Positions 51,280-59,213 of a DNA stretch of 64,000 bases are shown here, in pieces. The translations under genes were made by a program, and so were the position numbers. The stretch comes from Streptomyces sp. PTY087I2. GTDB taxonomy: Bacteria; Actinomycetota; Actinomycetes; Streptomycetales; Streptomycetaceae. The DNA is taken from assembly GCF_001687325.1 (NCBI RefSeq), contig NZ_LZRD01000022.1, positions 1 to 64,000 of the forward strand, written 5' to 3'. How positions within the stretch are numbered: the first letter of the stretch is position 1; each line of letters begins with the position of its first letter. Below the pieces are notes generated by a model. The model had not been told where the DNA came from. It was given only the letters and a program-made list of their open reading frames with translations, and did no database searches.

Positions 51280-52517
51280 TGACCGACACCGTCACCCCTT
51301 CCGCCGCCGCCTCCGAGACGCGTTCGTCGGAGCAGCTGATCCGGGCCGAGGCCCCGGTGCTCGCCCACAACTACCACCCGCTGCCCGTGGTCGTCGCCCG
51401 CGCGGAAGGCACCTGGGTCGAGGATGTCGAGGGCCGCCGCTACCTCGACATGCTGGCGGGCTACTCCGCTCTCAACTTCGGCCACCGCCACCCCGCCCTC
51501 ATCGAGGCCGCGCACCGTCAGCTCGATGAACTCACCCTCACCTCACGCGCCTTCCACCACGACCGGCTGGCGGGTTTCGCCGAGCGCCTGGCCGCGCTGA
51601 CCGGCCTCGACATGGTGCTGCCGATGAACACCGGCGCCGAGGCCGTGGAGAGCGCGGTGAAGGTCGCCCGCAAGTGGGCGTACGAGGTCAACGGCGTCGC
51701 ACCGGACCGGGCGACGATCGTCGTCGCCGACGGCAACTTCCACGGCCGGACCACGACGATCGTGAGCTTCTCGACGGACGCGACGGCCCGCGCCGGCTTC
51801 GGGCCCTTCACCCCGGGCTTCCGGGTCGTCCCGTACAACGACCTCGCCGCTCTGGAATCCGCCGTGGACGAGACGACGGCGGCCGTGCTGATCGAGCCCG
51901 TCCAGGGCGAGGCCGGCGTCGTCATCCCCGACGACGGCTACCTCACCGGGGTCCGTGAACTCACCCGGCGCAAGGGGTGCCTGTTCATCGCCGACGAGAT
52001 CCAGTCGGGTCTGGGGCGCACGGGCCGCACGCTGGCCGTCGACCACGAAGGCGTGGTCCCGGACATGCTGCTCCTGGGCAAGGCCCTGGGCGGTGGCATC
52101 GTCCCGGTCTCCGCCGTGGTCGCCCGCCGCGATGTGCTCTCCGTGCTCGGGCCCGGTGAACACGGCTCGACGTTCGGCGGCAACCCGCTGTCGGCGGCGA
52201 TCGGTTCGGCGGTCCTCGACCTGCTGGCCACCGGCGAGTTCCAGCGGCGGGCCGCCGAGCTGGGCGAGGTGCTGGACCGCGGTCTGGCCGCCCTTGTCGG
52301 CGCGGGCGTCACGGGCTACCGGGCTCGCGGACTGTGGGCGGGCGTGGACATCGACCCCGCGATCGGCACGGGCAGGGAGATCAGCGAGCGGCTCCTCGCC
52401 GAAGGGGTGCTGGTCAAGGACACCCACGGCTCGACGGTACGGCTGGCGCCGCCGCTCACCATCACCGAGGAGGAACTCGGGGCAGCACTCGCGGCCTTGG
52501 CGAAGGTGCTGGCGTAA
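51279..52517 (+). CDS. rocD: Ornithine aminotransferase RocD
   Basis: A 412-residue PLP enzyme converting ornithine and 2-oxoglutarate to glutamate semialdehyde and glutamate. Motifs are LPMNTGAEAVESAVKVARKW, FHGRT, IADEIQSGLGRTG and the PLP Lys268 in LLGKALGGG. ATG overlaps the ddaH stop (TGATG), so the two are translationally coupled. It completes an arginine/methylarginine to glutamate route with the upstream gene, probably under the adjacent Lrp-type regulator. Confidence 0.93.
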   Translation: MTDTVTPSAAASETRSSEQLIRAEAPVLAHNYHPLPVVVARAEGTWVEDVEGRRYLDMLAGYSALNFGHRHPALIEAAHRQLDELTLTSRAFHHDRLAGFAERLAALTGLDMVLPMNTGAEAVESAVKVARKWAYEVNGVAPDRATIVVADGNFHGRTTTIVSFSTDATARAGFGPFTPGFRVVPYNDLAALESAVDETTAAVLIEPVQGEAGVVIPDDGYLTGVRELTRRKGCLFIADEIQSGLGRTGRTLAVDHEGVVPDMLLLGKALGGGIVPVSAVVARRDVLSVLGPGEHGSTFGGNPLSAAIGSAVLDLLATGEFQRRAAELGEVLDRGLAALVGAGVTGYRARGLWAGVDIDPAIGTGREISERLLAEGVLVKDTHGSTVRLAPPLTITEEELGAALAALAKVLA

Positions 52518-52613
52518 CGGCGCGCCGCGCGCAGGGGGCGGCGGTACGGTCCCGGTCACGTACACCGGGCCGCACCGCTGCCGTACGAGCGGGGCATCTG
52601 CCGTACGAGCCGG

Positions 52614-53972
52614 TCAGTTCGTGGCGGCGGGCTTCTCCGGCGCCAGCGAGTTGCCCGCGGGGATGCGGCCGCAACTGGTGGGGGCGGTCTTGCCCGCGAA
52701 CCGGTCGTCGAGCCAGGACATCGCCCGCGGGGTCCAGTAGGGCATGGCGCCGAGGTGGCTGAGCAGGTTGTACTGCTCGTACTTGATCGACTTGTTGCCG
52801 GTGGCGCAGTACTGGTTGGCCAGCGCCCGCACATCACCGGCGACCATCACACCGTCGCCCGTGCCGATGCCCGGCGGCCTGTTGAACGTCCCCTCCAGCA
52901 CGCCCGCGTTTCCCTGCCCGATGAAACCGGGGACGGTCGGGGTGGCCGCCTCGCCGAGGTTGACCTTGTTGACCGCGTCGACGAAGGCGGGAATGGAGTT
53001 GGGGTCCTTGTACTCCGGCTTCACCAGGTCCTTCCAGGCCACCCCCGGGTAGCGGCCCAGGGCGTCGACGATCGAGCCGTGTTCGAGCTCGTCGAAGACC
53101 GCGATGCCCTTCGGGTTCAGATAGCGCTTGATGTCGATGTCGTAGGCACGGGACACACCGATGACCGCCATCGGCATCACGCCGTTCCACACCAGGGCGC
53201 CGTCGACGTACTTCAGGTTGTGCGCGGGGGCGACGAGCAGCCCCGCCTCGGCGAAGCCGACCAGCTGCTTGTCGACCTCGGGCGCGTACGCGGGGGCCAG
53301 GGCCGCCGCCCAGTTGGTGGCGATGGCCCCGCCGGAGTAGCCGAGCAGACCGAACCTGGTCCCGCCGTGCAGCCCCGTCGCCCCGGCCCGGGTGCTCGCC
53401 CGGATCGAGTCGAGGGTGTTCGTCCCGTACGCCGGACCGGCCGCGAACTCGGCGGTCTGGCCCTCGGTGTCGGGGATGACGAGGTCGTAGCCCTTGAGCA
53501 ACAGCGGTGCCATGACGATGGATTCGACGTTGGCGATGATTCCGCCGAGGGTGACTTTCCCGGCGATGGCCCGGGAGGGGCCGTCCTCGGGGTCGAGGGA
53601 GTCGTAGAACGACTGGTACGAGACGGCCTTGCTGCCGTCGCCGCGGTGACTGCGGACCACCGTGGTCACGTTGGCCGACGGCCGGCCCTGGGCGTCGGTC
53701 GTGCGGTAGAGCAGCTGGACGGCCTTGACCGGCGTAGGGATGCCGAGGACGTGATAGTCCAGCGTGCGCTTCTTCAGTACGTCGCCCGGCGCGTACGAGG
53801 ACAGCGGCTCGCTGCCGTCGTAACGGTAGAACGGGTCGGAGGCCTTGCTGCCGGTCTGCGCGGCTGCGACGGGCGCGGCGGTGGCGGGCGTGGCCCAGGC
53901 CGTCGGCGCCGCGCCGACGGTGAGAGCGGTGACGACGGCGACGGCCAGCAGGCCGGCGGTGCTCCGGTTCAT
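52614..53972 (-). CDS. Secreted lipase (LIP family)
   Basis: A 452-residue exported alpha/beta hydrolase of the secretory lipase family. A Sec signal covers about 1-33 (AGLLAVAVVTALTVGAAPTAWA). The nucleophile is Ser213 in GLLGYSGGAIATNW. Mature start near SDPFYRYDG resembles other actinobacterial LIP enzymes, which hydrolyse fatty-acid esters. GGGGGAATC precedes the ATG. An inverted repeat with reiterated GTAAC lies about 70 bases upstream. Confidence 0.9.
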   Translation of the reverse strand: MNRSTAGLLAVAVVTALTVGAAPTAWATPATAAPVAAAQTGSKASDPFYRYDGSEPLSSYAPGDVLKKRTLDYHVLGIPTPVKAVQLLYRTTDAQGRPSANVTTVVRSHRGDGSKAVSYQSFYDSLDPEDGPSRAIAGKVTLGGIIANVESIVMAPLLLKGYDLVIPDTEGQTAEFAAGPAYGTNTLDSIRASTRAGATGLHGGTRFGLLGYSGGAIATNWAAALAPAYAPEVDKQLVGFAEAGLLVAPAHNLKYVDGALVWNGVMPMAVIGVSRAYDIDIKRYLNPKGIAVFDELEHGSIVDALGRYPGVAWKDLVKPEYKDPNSIPAFVDAVNKVNLGEAATPTVPGFIGQGNAGVLEGTFNRPPGIGTGDGVMVAGDVRALANQYCATGNKSIKYEQYNLLSHLGAMPYWTPRAMSWLDDRFAGKTAPTSCGRIPAGNSLAPEKPAATN

Positions 53973-54280
53973 GATTCCCCCGGTATCCGAATCTGGGTGA
54001 ACGAGGCGGCACTACCTGGTGGGCAAGGCGGTATAGCCCTTACCGCGAGGTAACTTACTGGGGGTAACAGTGCGGCGTACAGATGCGTGCGCAGGCTTCT
54101 CGATCGCGCGGGTGGGGTCGGGCGCGATCGAGGTTGCCGACTGGACGCGCGATCGGCATCGCCCCCCCGTGAAGCGACAGGCCGCCGGCTCGTCATCCAC
54201 CGAAGAGCTTCATTTGCCGGATCCGGCCGTTGGTCCCGTCGCCTTACGGGCAATCGACTGATCAGGCGGGGGAGAGCTGC
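53973..54280. promoter_or_regulatory. Lipase upstream region with GTAAC inverted repeat
   Basis: The 308 bases between the lipase and the next gene start hold TTACC-GCGA-GGTAA (54040-54053) followed by CTTACTGGGGGTAAC, a small cluster of GTAA half-sites in a likely lipase promoter. A 63-codon open frame (54070-54261) has no coding character. Confidence 0.4.
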
Positions 54281-54725
54281 ATGCGGATGAGGATGGTTTT
54301 CGCCGCCGCCATGGCTGCTTACGCGGTTGCGCTGAGGGTCAGCGTCGCTGCCGTGGAAAGCGAGTCCGGCCGAAGGGCGGAAGCCGGTGTGCGGCAGTGT
54401 CGAGAGCTTCCGGCCCGGAGGCCCGTACAACGGGCGCGTCACATCCAGCGACACGAACGGGTCCATCGACAACATGGCCTTCGGCCAGGAAGGGCACAGG
54501 TGGGGCAGGTCTCGGACGGTGCCGTGACCGGTACGGCCATCGTCGACTGCACCAGCAGGAGCGTGCTGCTCAAGACCAGCTACGTCGCCGGGGGCGAGCG
54601 CCCACCACTGACGCCGCCGAGCCGGATCGGGCAGGAGGTGCGCGATGCGGTGGTGCGCAGTACCTGCGGTTGTCTCCCTCGGCACCGCCACCGCGGCCGC
54701 CCTCGTTATCTGGCTCCGCACCTGA
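54281..54725 (+). pseudogene. Frameshifted remnant of a small secreted-protein gene
   Basis: A strong GGGGGAG site stands before ATG 54281, which opens a signal-peptide-like MRMRMVFAAAMAAYAVAL. The coding signal then moves between frames: CGSVESFRPGGPYNGRVTSS (near 54391) is in another frame, and DGAVTGTAIVDCTSRSVLL (near 54515) is back in the first. A second AGGAGG-ATG at 54645 opens a 26-codon hydrophobic peptide (MRWCAVPAVVSLGTATAAAL) ending at 54725. I read this as one or two decayed genes; the family is unknown. Sequencing errors could cause part of it. Confidence 0.4.
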
Positions 54726-54740
54726 CCGTGTGCAATGGCC

Positions 54741-54896
54741 TCAGCTCACCGAGGCATCCGGCGCCAGCACCGAGCCTGCTGCCGAGAGGAAGTCCTCAAG
54801 GCTGATGACACCGTCGTCGGTGCGTCGTCCCGACAGCCGCTGTCCGACCAGGATCTCGCAGTTTCGGCGCCCTTCCTGTGCGGGAGCCGGGCCGCC
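54741..54896 (-). pseudogene. Possible 3' remnant of a minus-strand gene
   Basis: An open minus-strand stretch of 51 codons without a start encodes a protein-like C-terminus (CEILVGQRLSG, then TDDGVISLEDFLSAAGSVL) before its stop. It is bounded upstream by TAA. It looks like the tail of a lost gene, but is short, so this is a weak call. Confidence 0.22.
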
Positions 54897-54987
54897 TTAT
54901 GCGAAAACGGCGTTGATAAGGTGTCACGTACAACGGAAGTGGCGGCGGAGGAAACGCTGTTGACCACCACGGACCCGGGGGCCATCC

Positions 54988-55389
54988 ATGAGCGACGAAG
55001 GTGGACAGAGCAGACTGCGGGTCAAGGGTGATCGACTGACCGTCCTCGCCGATGACCTCAACGCGATGCAGACTCATCTCGACAATCAGATCAAGCGCAT
55101 GGACGCCGTTGTCGACAGCATCGAGGCGGGCTGGCGCGGACCCGCGGCCAAGGCGTACCGAGCTCTGCACCGGGGCGCCGCCGAGGACGCCGTACGCATC
55201 CGCATGGTCCTTCAACGTCTTGAACAGGGCGTGCGGCTGAGCAGGGACGGGTTCTCGGAGCAGGAGCTCGACATCATGGAGCGGCTGCGGCAGGTCCAGG
55301 TCGAGACGGACGTGAAGGCCGAGGCCGCTGAGCTCTCGACGCCGAATCCGGCCGCCGAGGCACCGCGGAGCAGCCTCGACGATCTGTGA
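54988..55389 (+). CDS. WXG100-like protein (type VII secretion partner)
   Basis: A 133-residue all-helical protein with a hairpin turn at AGWRGPAAKAY (about 48-58), a WXG variant. The helices before (LTVLADDLNAMQTHLDNQIKRMDAVV) and after form the Esx fold; the C-terminal acidic tail is longer than in EsxA. It opens the operon with a second WXG100 protein and a large toxin, so it likely acts as a secretion adaptor. No ESX/T7SS machinery genes are in the window. Confidence 0.82.
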   Translation: MSDEGGQSRLRVKGDRLTVLADDLNAMQTHLDNQIKRMDAVVDSIEAGWRGPAAKAYRALHRGAAEDAVRIRMVLQRLEQGVRLSRDGFSEQELDIMERLRQVQVETDVKAEAAELSTPNPAAEAPRSSLDDL

Positions 55390-55405
55390 GCAAAGGGGGA
55401 GAAGG

Positions 55406-55708
55406 ATGGCGGACGACGAGCACATAACGGTTGACTTCGCGACGCTTCGGAGTCTGACCGGCGAGCTCGAGGACATTCTGAAGAAGCTCAACGAGCAGCT
55501 GGACCTCTTGTACGGCCGGGCGGAGAAAGTCGTTCTCACCTGGGAGGGCGAGGCACGCGAGGCCTTCGTCGACGAGCTCGACAAGTGGGACCACTCCGCT
55601 CAGGACCTGCGGGCGGCACAGAAGTGGCTGCACGAGGTCGTCACCAAGGGGCACGTCAACTACGCCGCGGCACACCGGGCGGTGCTGCGGGGCTGGGGTG
55701 CCGGCTGA
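55406..55708 (+). CDS. WXG100 family protein (type VII secretion partner)
   Basis: A 100-residue Esx-like protein with the WEG turn (LTWEGEAREAFVDELDKW) between two helices, almost the standard family length. GGGGGAGAAGG precedes the ATG, and its TGA overlaps the ATG of the toxin gene. It probably pairs with the preceding WXG100 protein or the toxin's N-terminal domain for export by a type VII system. Confidence 0.9.
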   Translation: MADDEHITVDFATLRSLTGELEDILKKLNEQLDLLYGRAEKVVLTWEGEAREAFVDELDKWDHSAQDLRAAQKWLHEVVTKGHVNYAAAHRAVLRGWGAG

Positions 55709-57446
55709 TGGCGGGACCGGGCTCCGGCTCGCCGTCGAGCCCGCAGGCTCCCGGGCAGAACGGCACCATCGACGTCAAACCGGCGGACCTGTTCCGGGTC
55801 TCGAGCGGCGTGGCCATGCAGCAGACGCCCATGGACAGGGGCGCCAAGGACCTCCTGGACAAGCTGAGGCAGTACCCGGACGCCGGCGGCTACGGCACGG
55901 CCCCCCAGGCCTTCGCCGCCTCGTACGTGAAGGTGGGCAACCGGTTTCTCGAGGTGTGGGCGAGGAGTGTCGTCAGCATCGGCGGCGCTGCGGTCGGCTT
56001 CACCTCCACGGCCAACAACTACGCCAAGGCCGAAGCGGCCAACGACCCCACGGGCCGGACGAAGGCGGTCACCCAGCCGGCCCCGAGCGTCATCGAGAAA
56101 GTGCCCGACTACGGTTCCGTGCCCAACCTGAAGTGGGGGGACGACGACGGCGGCGACGGCTGGATCCGTTCGCTGCTCGAATGGGTTCCGGAGCCGATCC
56201 GCGAGGTGCTGCGGCCGGTCGTGAAGCACGCCTTCCGGATGGGCAAGGTCGCCGAGGTCTACCCGTACCCGCATCAGCACCATCTCAACTCGCTCTCCAA
56301 GGCGTGGATGGCGATGACCATGACGCTCTCCATGACCGAGAGCGCCTTGACGGGCAACGTCAGCAGCATCACGCAGCAGAGCAACAGCGAATGGCACGAT
56401 GCCATGCGCCGGTTCTGCAGCTCGCTGTGGGGCACGACGGCATGGGGCACGAGAGCACCGCGGGCTACCAGTGGAAGCACGACTCGGCCTCCTCGCCCAC
56501 AGCCACGCATCCGGTGATGACGGTGCTGTTCGACACGGCCCAGAAGGTCAGTGATCTGCTGTACCAGTTCGCCGAGGCGGCCGTGTACGTCAACGGCGAG
56601 GTCTGGGACGTGTACTGGGACGCCGTCAAGGAGGCCGTACCGAAGGTCGAGGTGGACCTCAAGGACGGCATCGGCATGGACGACGTCAAGGGGCTCGTCA
56701 AGGGTTTGGCGAAGGGGGTCGTCAAGGGCGCCGCCCAGATCGGTGCGGGCATCGTCCTGAACATCGACACCGGGAAACTGAACGCGATCGTCACCGAGTA
56801 CAACTCCCGCGTCAACGCACTGGTGCCGAAACTCGACGCACTGATGGCGCCGCTGAACGAGGCGCACCGGAGCGCGCCCTCGTTCCACGCGGAGGAGGCG
56901 CGGGCCGAGGCGTTCGGCGCGAGGGCATTGAACGACTTCAAGAAAGAACACCAATACCTGGTTCCTGGCGAGGACCCGAAGGATCACTTCTATCCGCTCG
57001 ACCTCGCGAGTCAGGAAGGAATCGGGAACAGCCACGGTGTGGACAAGCACATCGGGCTCACCGACGACCAGCTGACCCAGCGACTGCGCGACCAGAACAA
57101 CGCGCCGTCCGCTTCGTCGTACAAGGATCTCGCGTCCGCGCAGCGGTACACCCAGGCCGCCCTCGACGACATCGACAACGCGGACCGGATCGAGAAGTGG
57201 ATCGAGCGGGTGCAGCAGCGGGAAAGGAACAATCCCGCGTGGGACCCGAACAACTCCAAGATATCCCCGCCGCTGACGCTCACCTTCCCGGACGCCACCG
57301 GGCGCACCGTCGAGCGTGCCGACTATGATGCGCACGGAATGGGGGCGACCGCGAGCGAGGTCCGCTCCACACAGGTCGCCCTGAAGTACCAGAAGGGCAT
57401 GGACCCCCCCTTCGTGGTGATCACGTCGTACCCCGTGTCCCCCTGA
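55708..57446 (+). pseudogene. Polymorphic toxin with RNase A-like C-terminal domain, frameshifted
   Basis: Read across one frameshift the gene encodes about 579 residues. The N-terminal half (from MAGPGSGSPSSPQ) is a helical trafficking part; the middle has LYQFAEAAVYVNGEVWDVYW. The C-terminal 145 residues, from QEGIGNSHGVDKHIGLTDDQ to VVITSYPVSP, match the CdiA RNase A-like toxin family, including the His-bearing DKHIGL and the T-x-Y near the end. The break is in the G4 run 56444-56447; adding one G restores MRRFCSSLWGTTAWG-HESTAGYQW. Upstream frame stops at 56517. ATG overlaps the second WXG100 stop. An immunity candidate follows 33 bases later. Confidence 0.8.
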
Positions 57447-57479
57447 GCCCCCCCGGAACTTCATGGAGATGATCCCGAC

Positions 57480-58151
57480 GTGATCTCGCACACCGGCTCC
57501 CTCTTCAATGACGGACCGGTCAGACGCGTGGTCGAGGCGGCGCTGCGCGCCCGGCGGTCGCAGGGCGCCCTCGACCTGGACGACGAGTTCAGGCGCCTCG
57601 TCCGCACGATGGGAGCCGCCGACGCCACACGCTGGCTGTTCCCCGTCGCGTCCCTTGCGGCCCTGCTCGACCACACGGCCGACCTGGTGCGGTCGGAGGG
57701 CCCGGCATTCTTCCCGCGTACGTTCACCGAACGGCTGGACGAGGCGCGCGGCGGTGTTCCGGGAGACGACTACCTGCGCACGCTGGCCGGGCTGCTACGG
57801 GCGGTCGAACAGGAGCCGGAAGCCGGATTCGCCGATCTTCCCCTGGCGGACTGGGAGGCGGCGGCGCGTTTTCCGGGGCTTTTCGGTTTCGGCGCCAACT
57901 GGATCTACGACGGTGAATATCCGTCGCTGTCCGATTCGGTGGCGGCTTTCATCGACGCGGAGCATCCGTTCTGCGGCGAGACTTTCTCCCGGCTGGCCGC
58001 CGACGCCCAATCGGTGCTCGTGACATTTCCCCGGCCCGCGGTGCTGTCCGCCAACGTGACGCGGTGGATTCCGTGGGTTTCGCAGGAGGCGCTGCGTGAA
58101 GTCATCCGGGAAATCGACGACCATATGCGGACCGAGCACGCAGGTTCCTGA
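57480..58151 (+). CDS. Probable immunity protein for the RNase A-like toxin
   Basis: A 223-residue acidic soluble protein with no signal peptide or membrane segment. I do not recognise its family. Its position 33 bases downstream of the toxin tip, on the same strand, with its own GGAG before GTG 57480, is that of a cognate immunity gene in contact-dependent or type VII toxin loci. The segments LFGFGANWIYDGEYPS and RLAADAQSVLVTFPRP are distinctive for searching. Confidence 0.6.
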   Translation: MISHTGSLFNDGPVRRVVEAALRARRSQGALDLDDEFRRLVRTMGAADATRWLFPVASLAALLDHTADLVRSEGPAFFPRTFTERLDEARGGVPGDDYLRTLAGLLRAVEQEPEAGFADLPLADWEAAARFPGLFGFGANWIYDGEYPSLSDSVAAFIDAEHPFCGETFSRLAADAQSVLVTFPRPAVLSANVTRWIPWVSQEALREVIREIDDHMRTEHAGS

Positions 58152-58181
58152 ACCACGCACAGCCCACAGGAAGTTCTCCGC

Positions 58182-58487
58182 ATGACCGTAAGGAATCGCT
58201 CGGCCACCTACCCCGACCGGGAAACCGCCCAATGGGCCACCCAGCAGGTGGTGACCGCCAATGAGCAGAAGGTTCACCGCTGGCTTGCGCAGGGCACCCG
58301 CGCCCGCCTCGCCATCGAGGCCGCCTGGCCCTCTCGTGAGGCTCCTGTCGGCCGCGTCCTGTTGCAGGCGATGATGCTCGCCGGGCGTGAGCCCGTCGAG
58401 GTGCGCGCGGCACGGGTCGTCCTCAAGCGTGAGCCTGCGAGCCCGCACGGCTTCGTCGTGCTCACCACCGTCCCGATCTACCTGTAG
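58182..58487 (+). CDS. Orphan RNase A-like toxin tip (partial CdiA-CT)
   Basis: A 101-residue product that aligns by eye with the C-terminal part of the RNase A-like domain at 57.1-57.4 kb: TYPDRETAQWATQQVV against SYKDLASAQRYTQAAL, then HRWL against EKWI, and FVVLTTVPIYL against FVVITSYPVSP. It lacks the N-terminal His segment (DKHIG) and has V where the toxin has the terminal Tyr, so it is likely inactive. It has its own ATG and AGGAAG site. Such orphan tips followed by immunity genes are usual in toxin loci that diversify by cassette displacement. Confidence 0.72.
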   Translation: MTVRNRSATYPDRETAQWATQQVVTANEQKVHRWLAQGTRARLAIEAAWPSREAPVGRVLLQAMMLAGREPVEVRAARVVLKREPASPHGFVVLTTVPIYL

Positions 58488-58499
58488 AGGTCCAACGCT

Positions 58500-59189
58500 G
58501 TGTCCATGAAGCCGCCCGAGTTCGACCGTCGCTACGGTGAGTTGGACCAGGTCATCAGGGCGTACACAGGGATGTCGGCCGATGACGAGCCGGACAGGGC
58601 GAGCGAGGCCCTCCAGGCCTACCTCCGCCACACCTGGCACACCCGCCCCGACGCCCTGGCCACGGCCGAACGGCAGATCCGCGACTACGCCCGCAACCCT
58701 CCGGGCCGGCTGCGTCTGAGCCTCGGTGAGTTCTACCCTGTGCCGGATGTCGGCCTGCCCCGGTCGGCGATCCAGGACTGGTTGTTCGTCATCGCGGACC
58801 ACCTGAAAAGGTCGATCGAGGAAGGCGATGTGCCGCCCCCGGCGAACCCTCGTACCCGCTGGGAGTGGCATGCCCGCTTTCCCGAGCTCGGCCAGTTCCT
58901 CGGTGGCTGGTTCTCGCAGGACATGCCGGACGAGTTCCCGGACCACGATGCGGCCGTGCGCGACTACACCACGACCACGGACCCGCAGTTGGTCGCCCGT
59001 CTCGCGGGCGAGCTGCGCGAGCTTCTCGCCCTCGGCCTCGAAGAGTCCGACTACGGCCTCGCGATGGCCGAGCTGGGGATGGAGGTCGATCCTCCCCAGC
59101 CGTACTCCCCTGGCGGGTGGCTGGCCCACCTCGCGGACGGTCTGAGCGGATTCAGGGCCGACTACGGGGCCGGCCCCGCTGACGGCTGA
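58500..59189 (+). CDS. CdiI-type immunity protein, probable tandem domain
   Basis: A 229-residue acidic protein. The C-terminal half (FPELGQFLGGWFSQDMPDE, then VARLAGELRELLALGLEES and PGGWLAHLADGL) matches the contact-dependent inhibition immunity family CdiI_2. The N-terminal half (LDQVIRAYTGMSADDEP, AIQDWLFVIADHL) shows a faint version of the same pattern, suggesting a duplicated or fused immunity domain. It directly follows the orphan toxin tip (12 bases), as its presumed partner. GTG 58500 is used; ATG 58506 is equally possible. Confidence 0.78.
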   Translation: MSMKPPEFDRRYGELDQVIRAYTGMSADDEPDRASEALQAYLRHTWHTRPDALATAERQIRDYARNPPGRLRLSLGEFYPVPDVGLPRSAIQDWLFVIADHLKRSIEEGDVPPPANPRTRWEWHARFPELGQFLGGWFSQDMPDEFPDHDAAVRDYTTTTDPQLVARLAGELRELLALGLEESDYGLAMAELGMEVDPPQPYSPGGWLAHLADGLSGFRADYGAGPADG

Positions 59190-59213
59190 CCGCGCGGTCG
59201 CTGCGCCCCGCGC

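Noticed and set aside
54070..54261. 63-codon plus-strand frame upstream of the gene remnants
   Set aside because: It lacks a ribosome binding site and shows no coding character or family resemblance.
56440..56450. Programmed ribosomal frameshift in the toxin gene
   Set aside because: There is no slippery heptamer typical of -1 or +1 sites and no evident downstream pseudoknot; a simple one-base indel explains it better.
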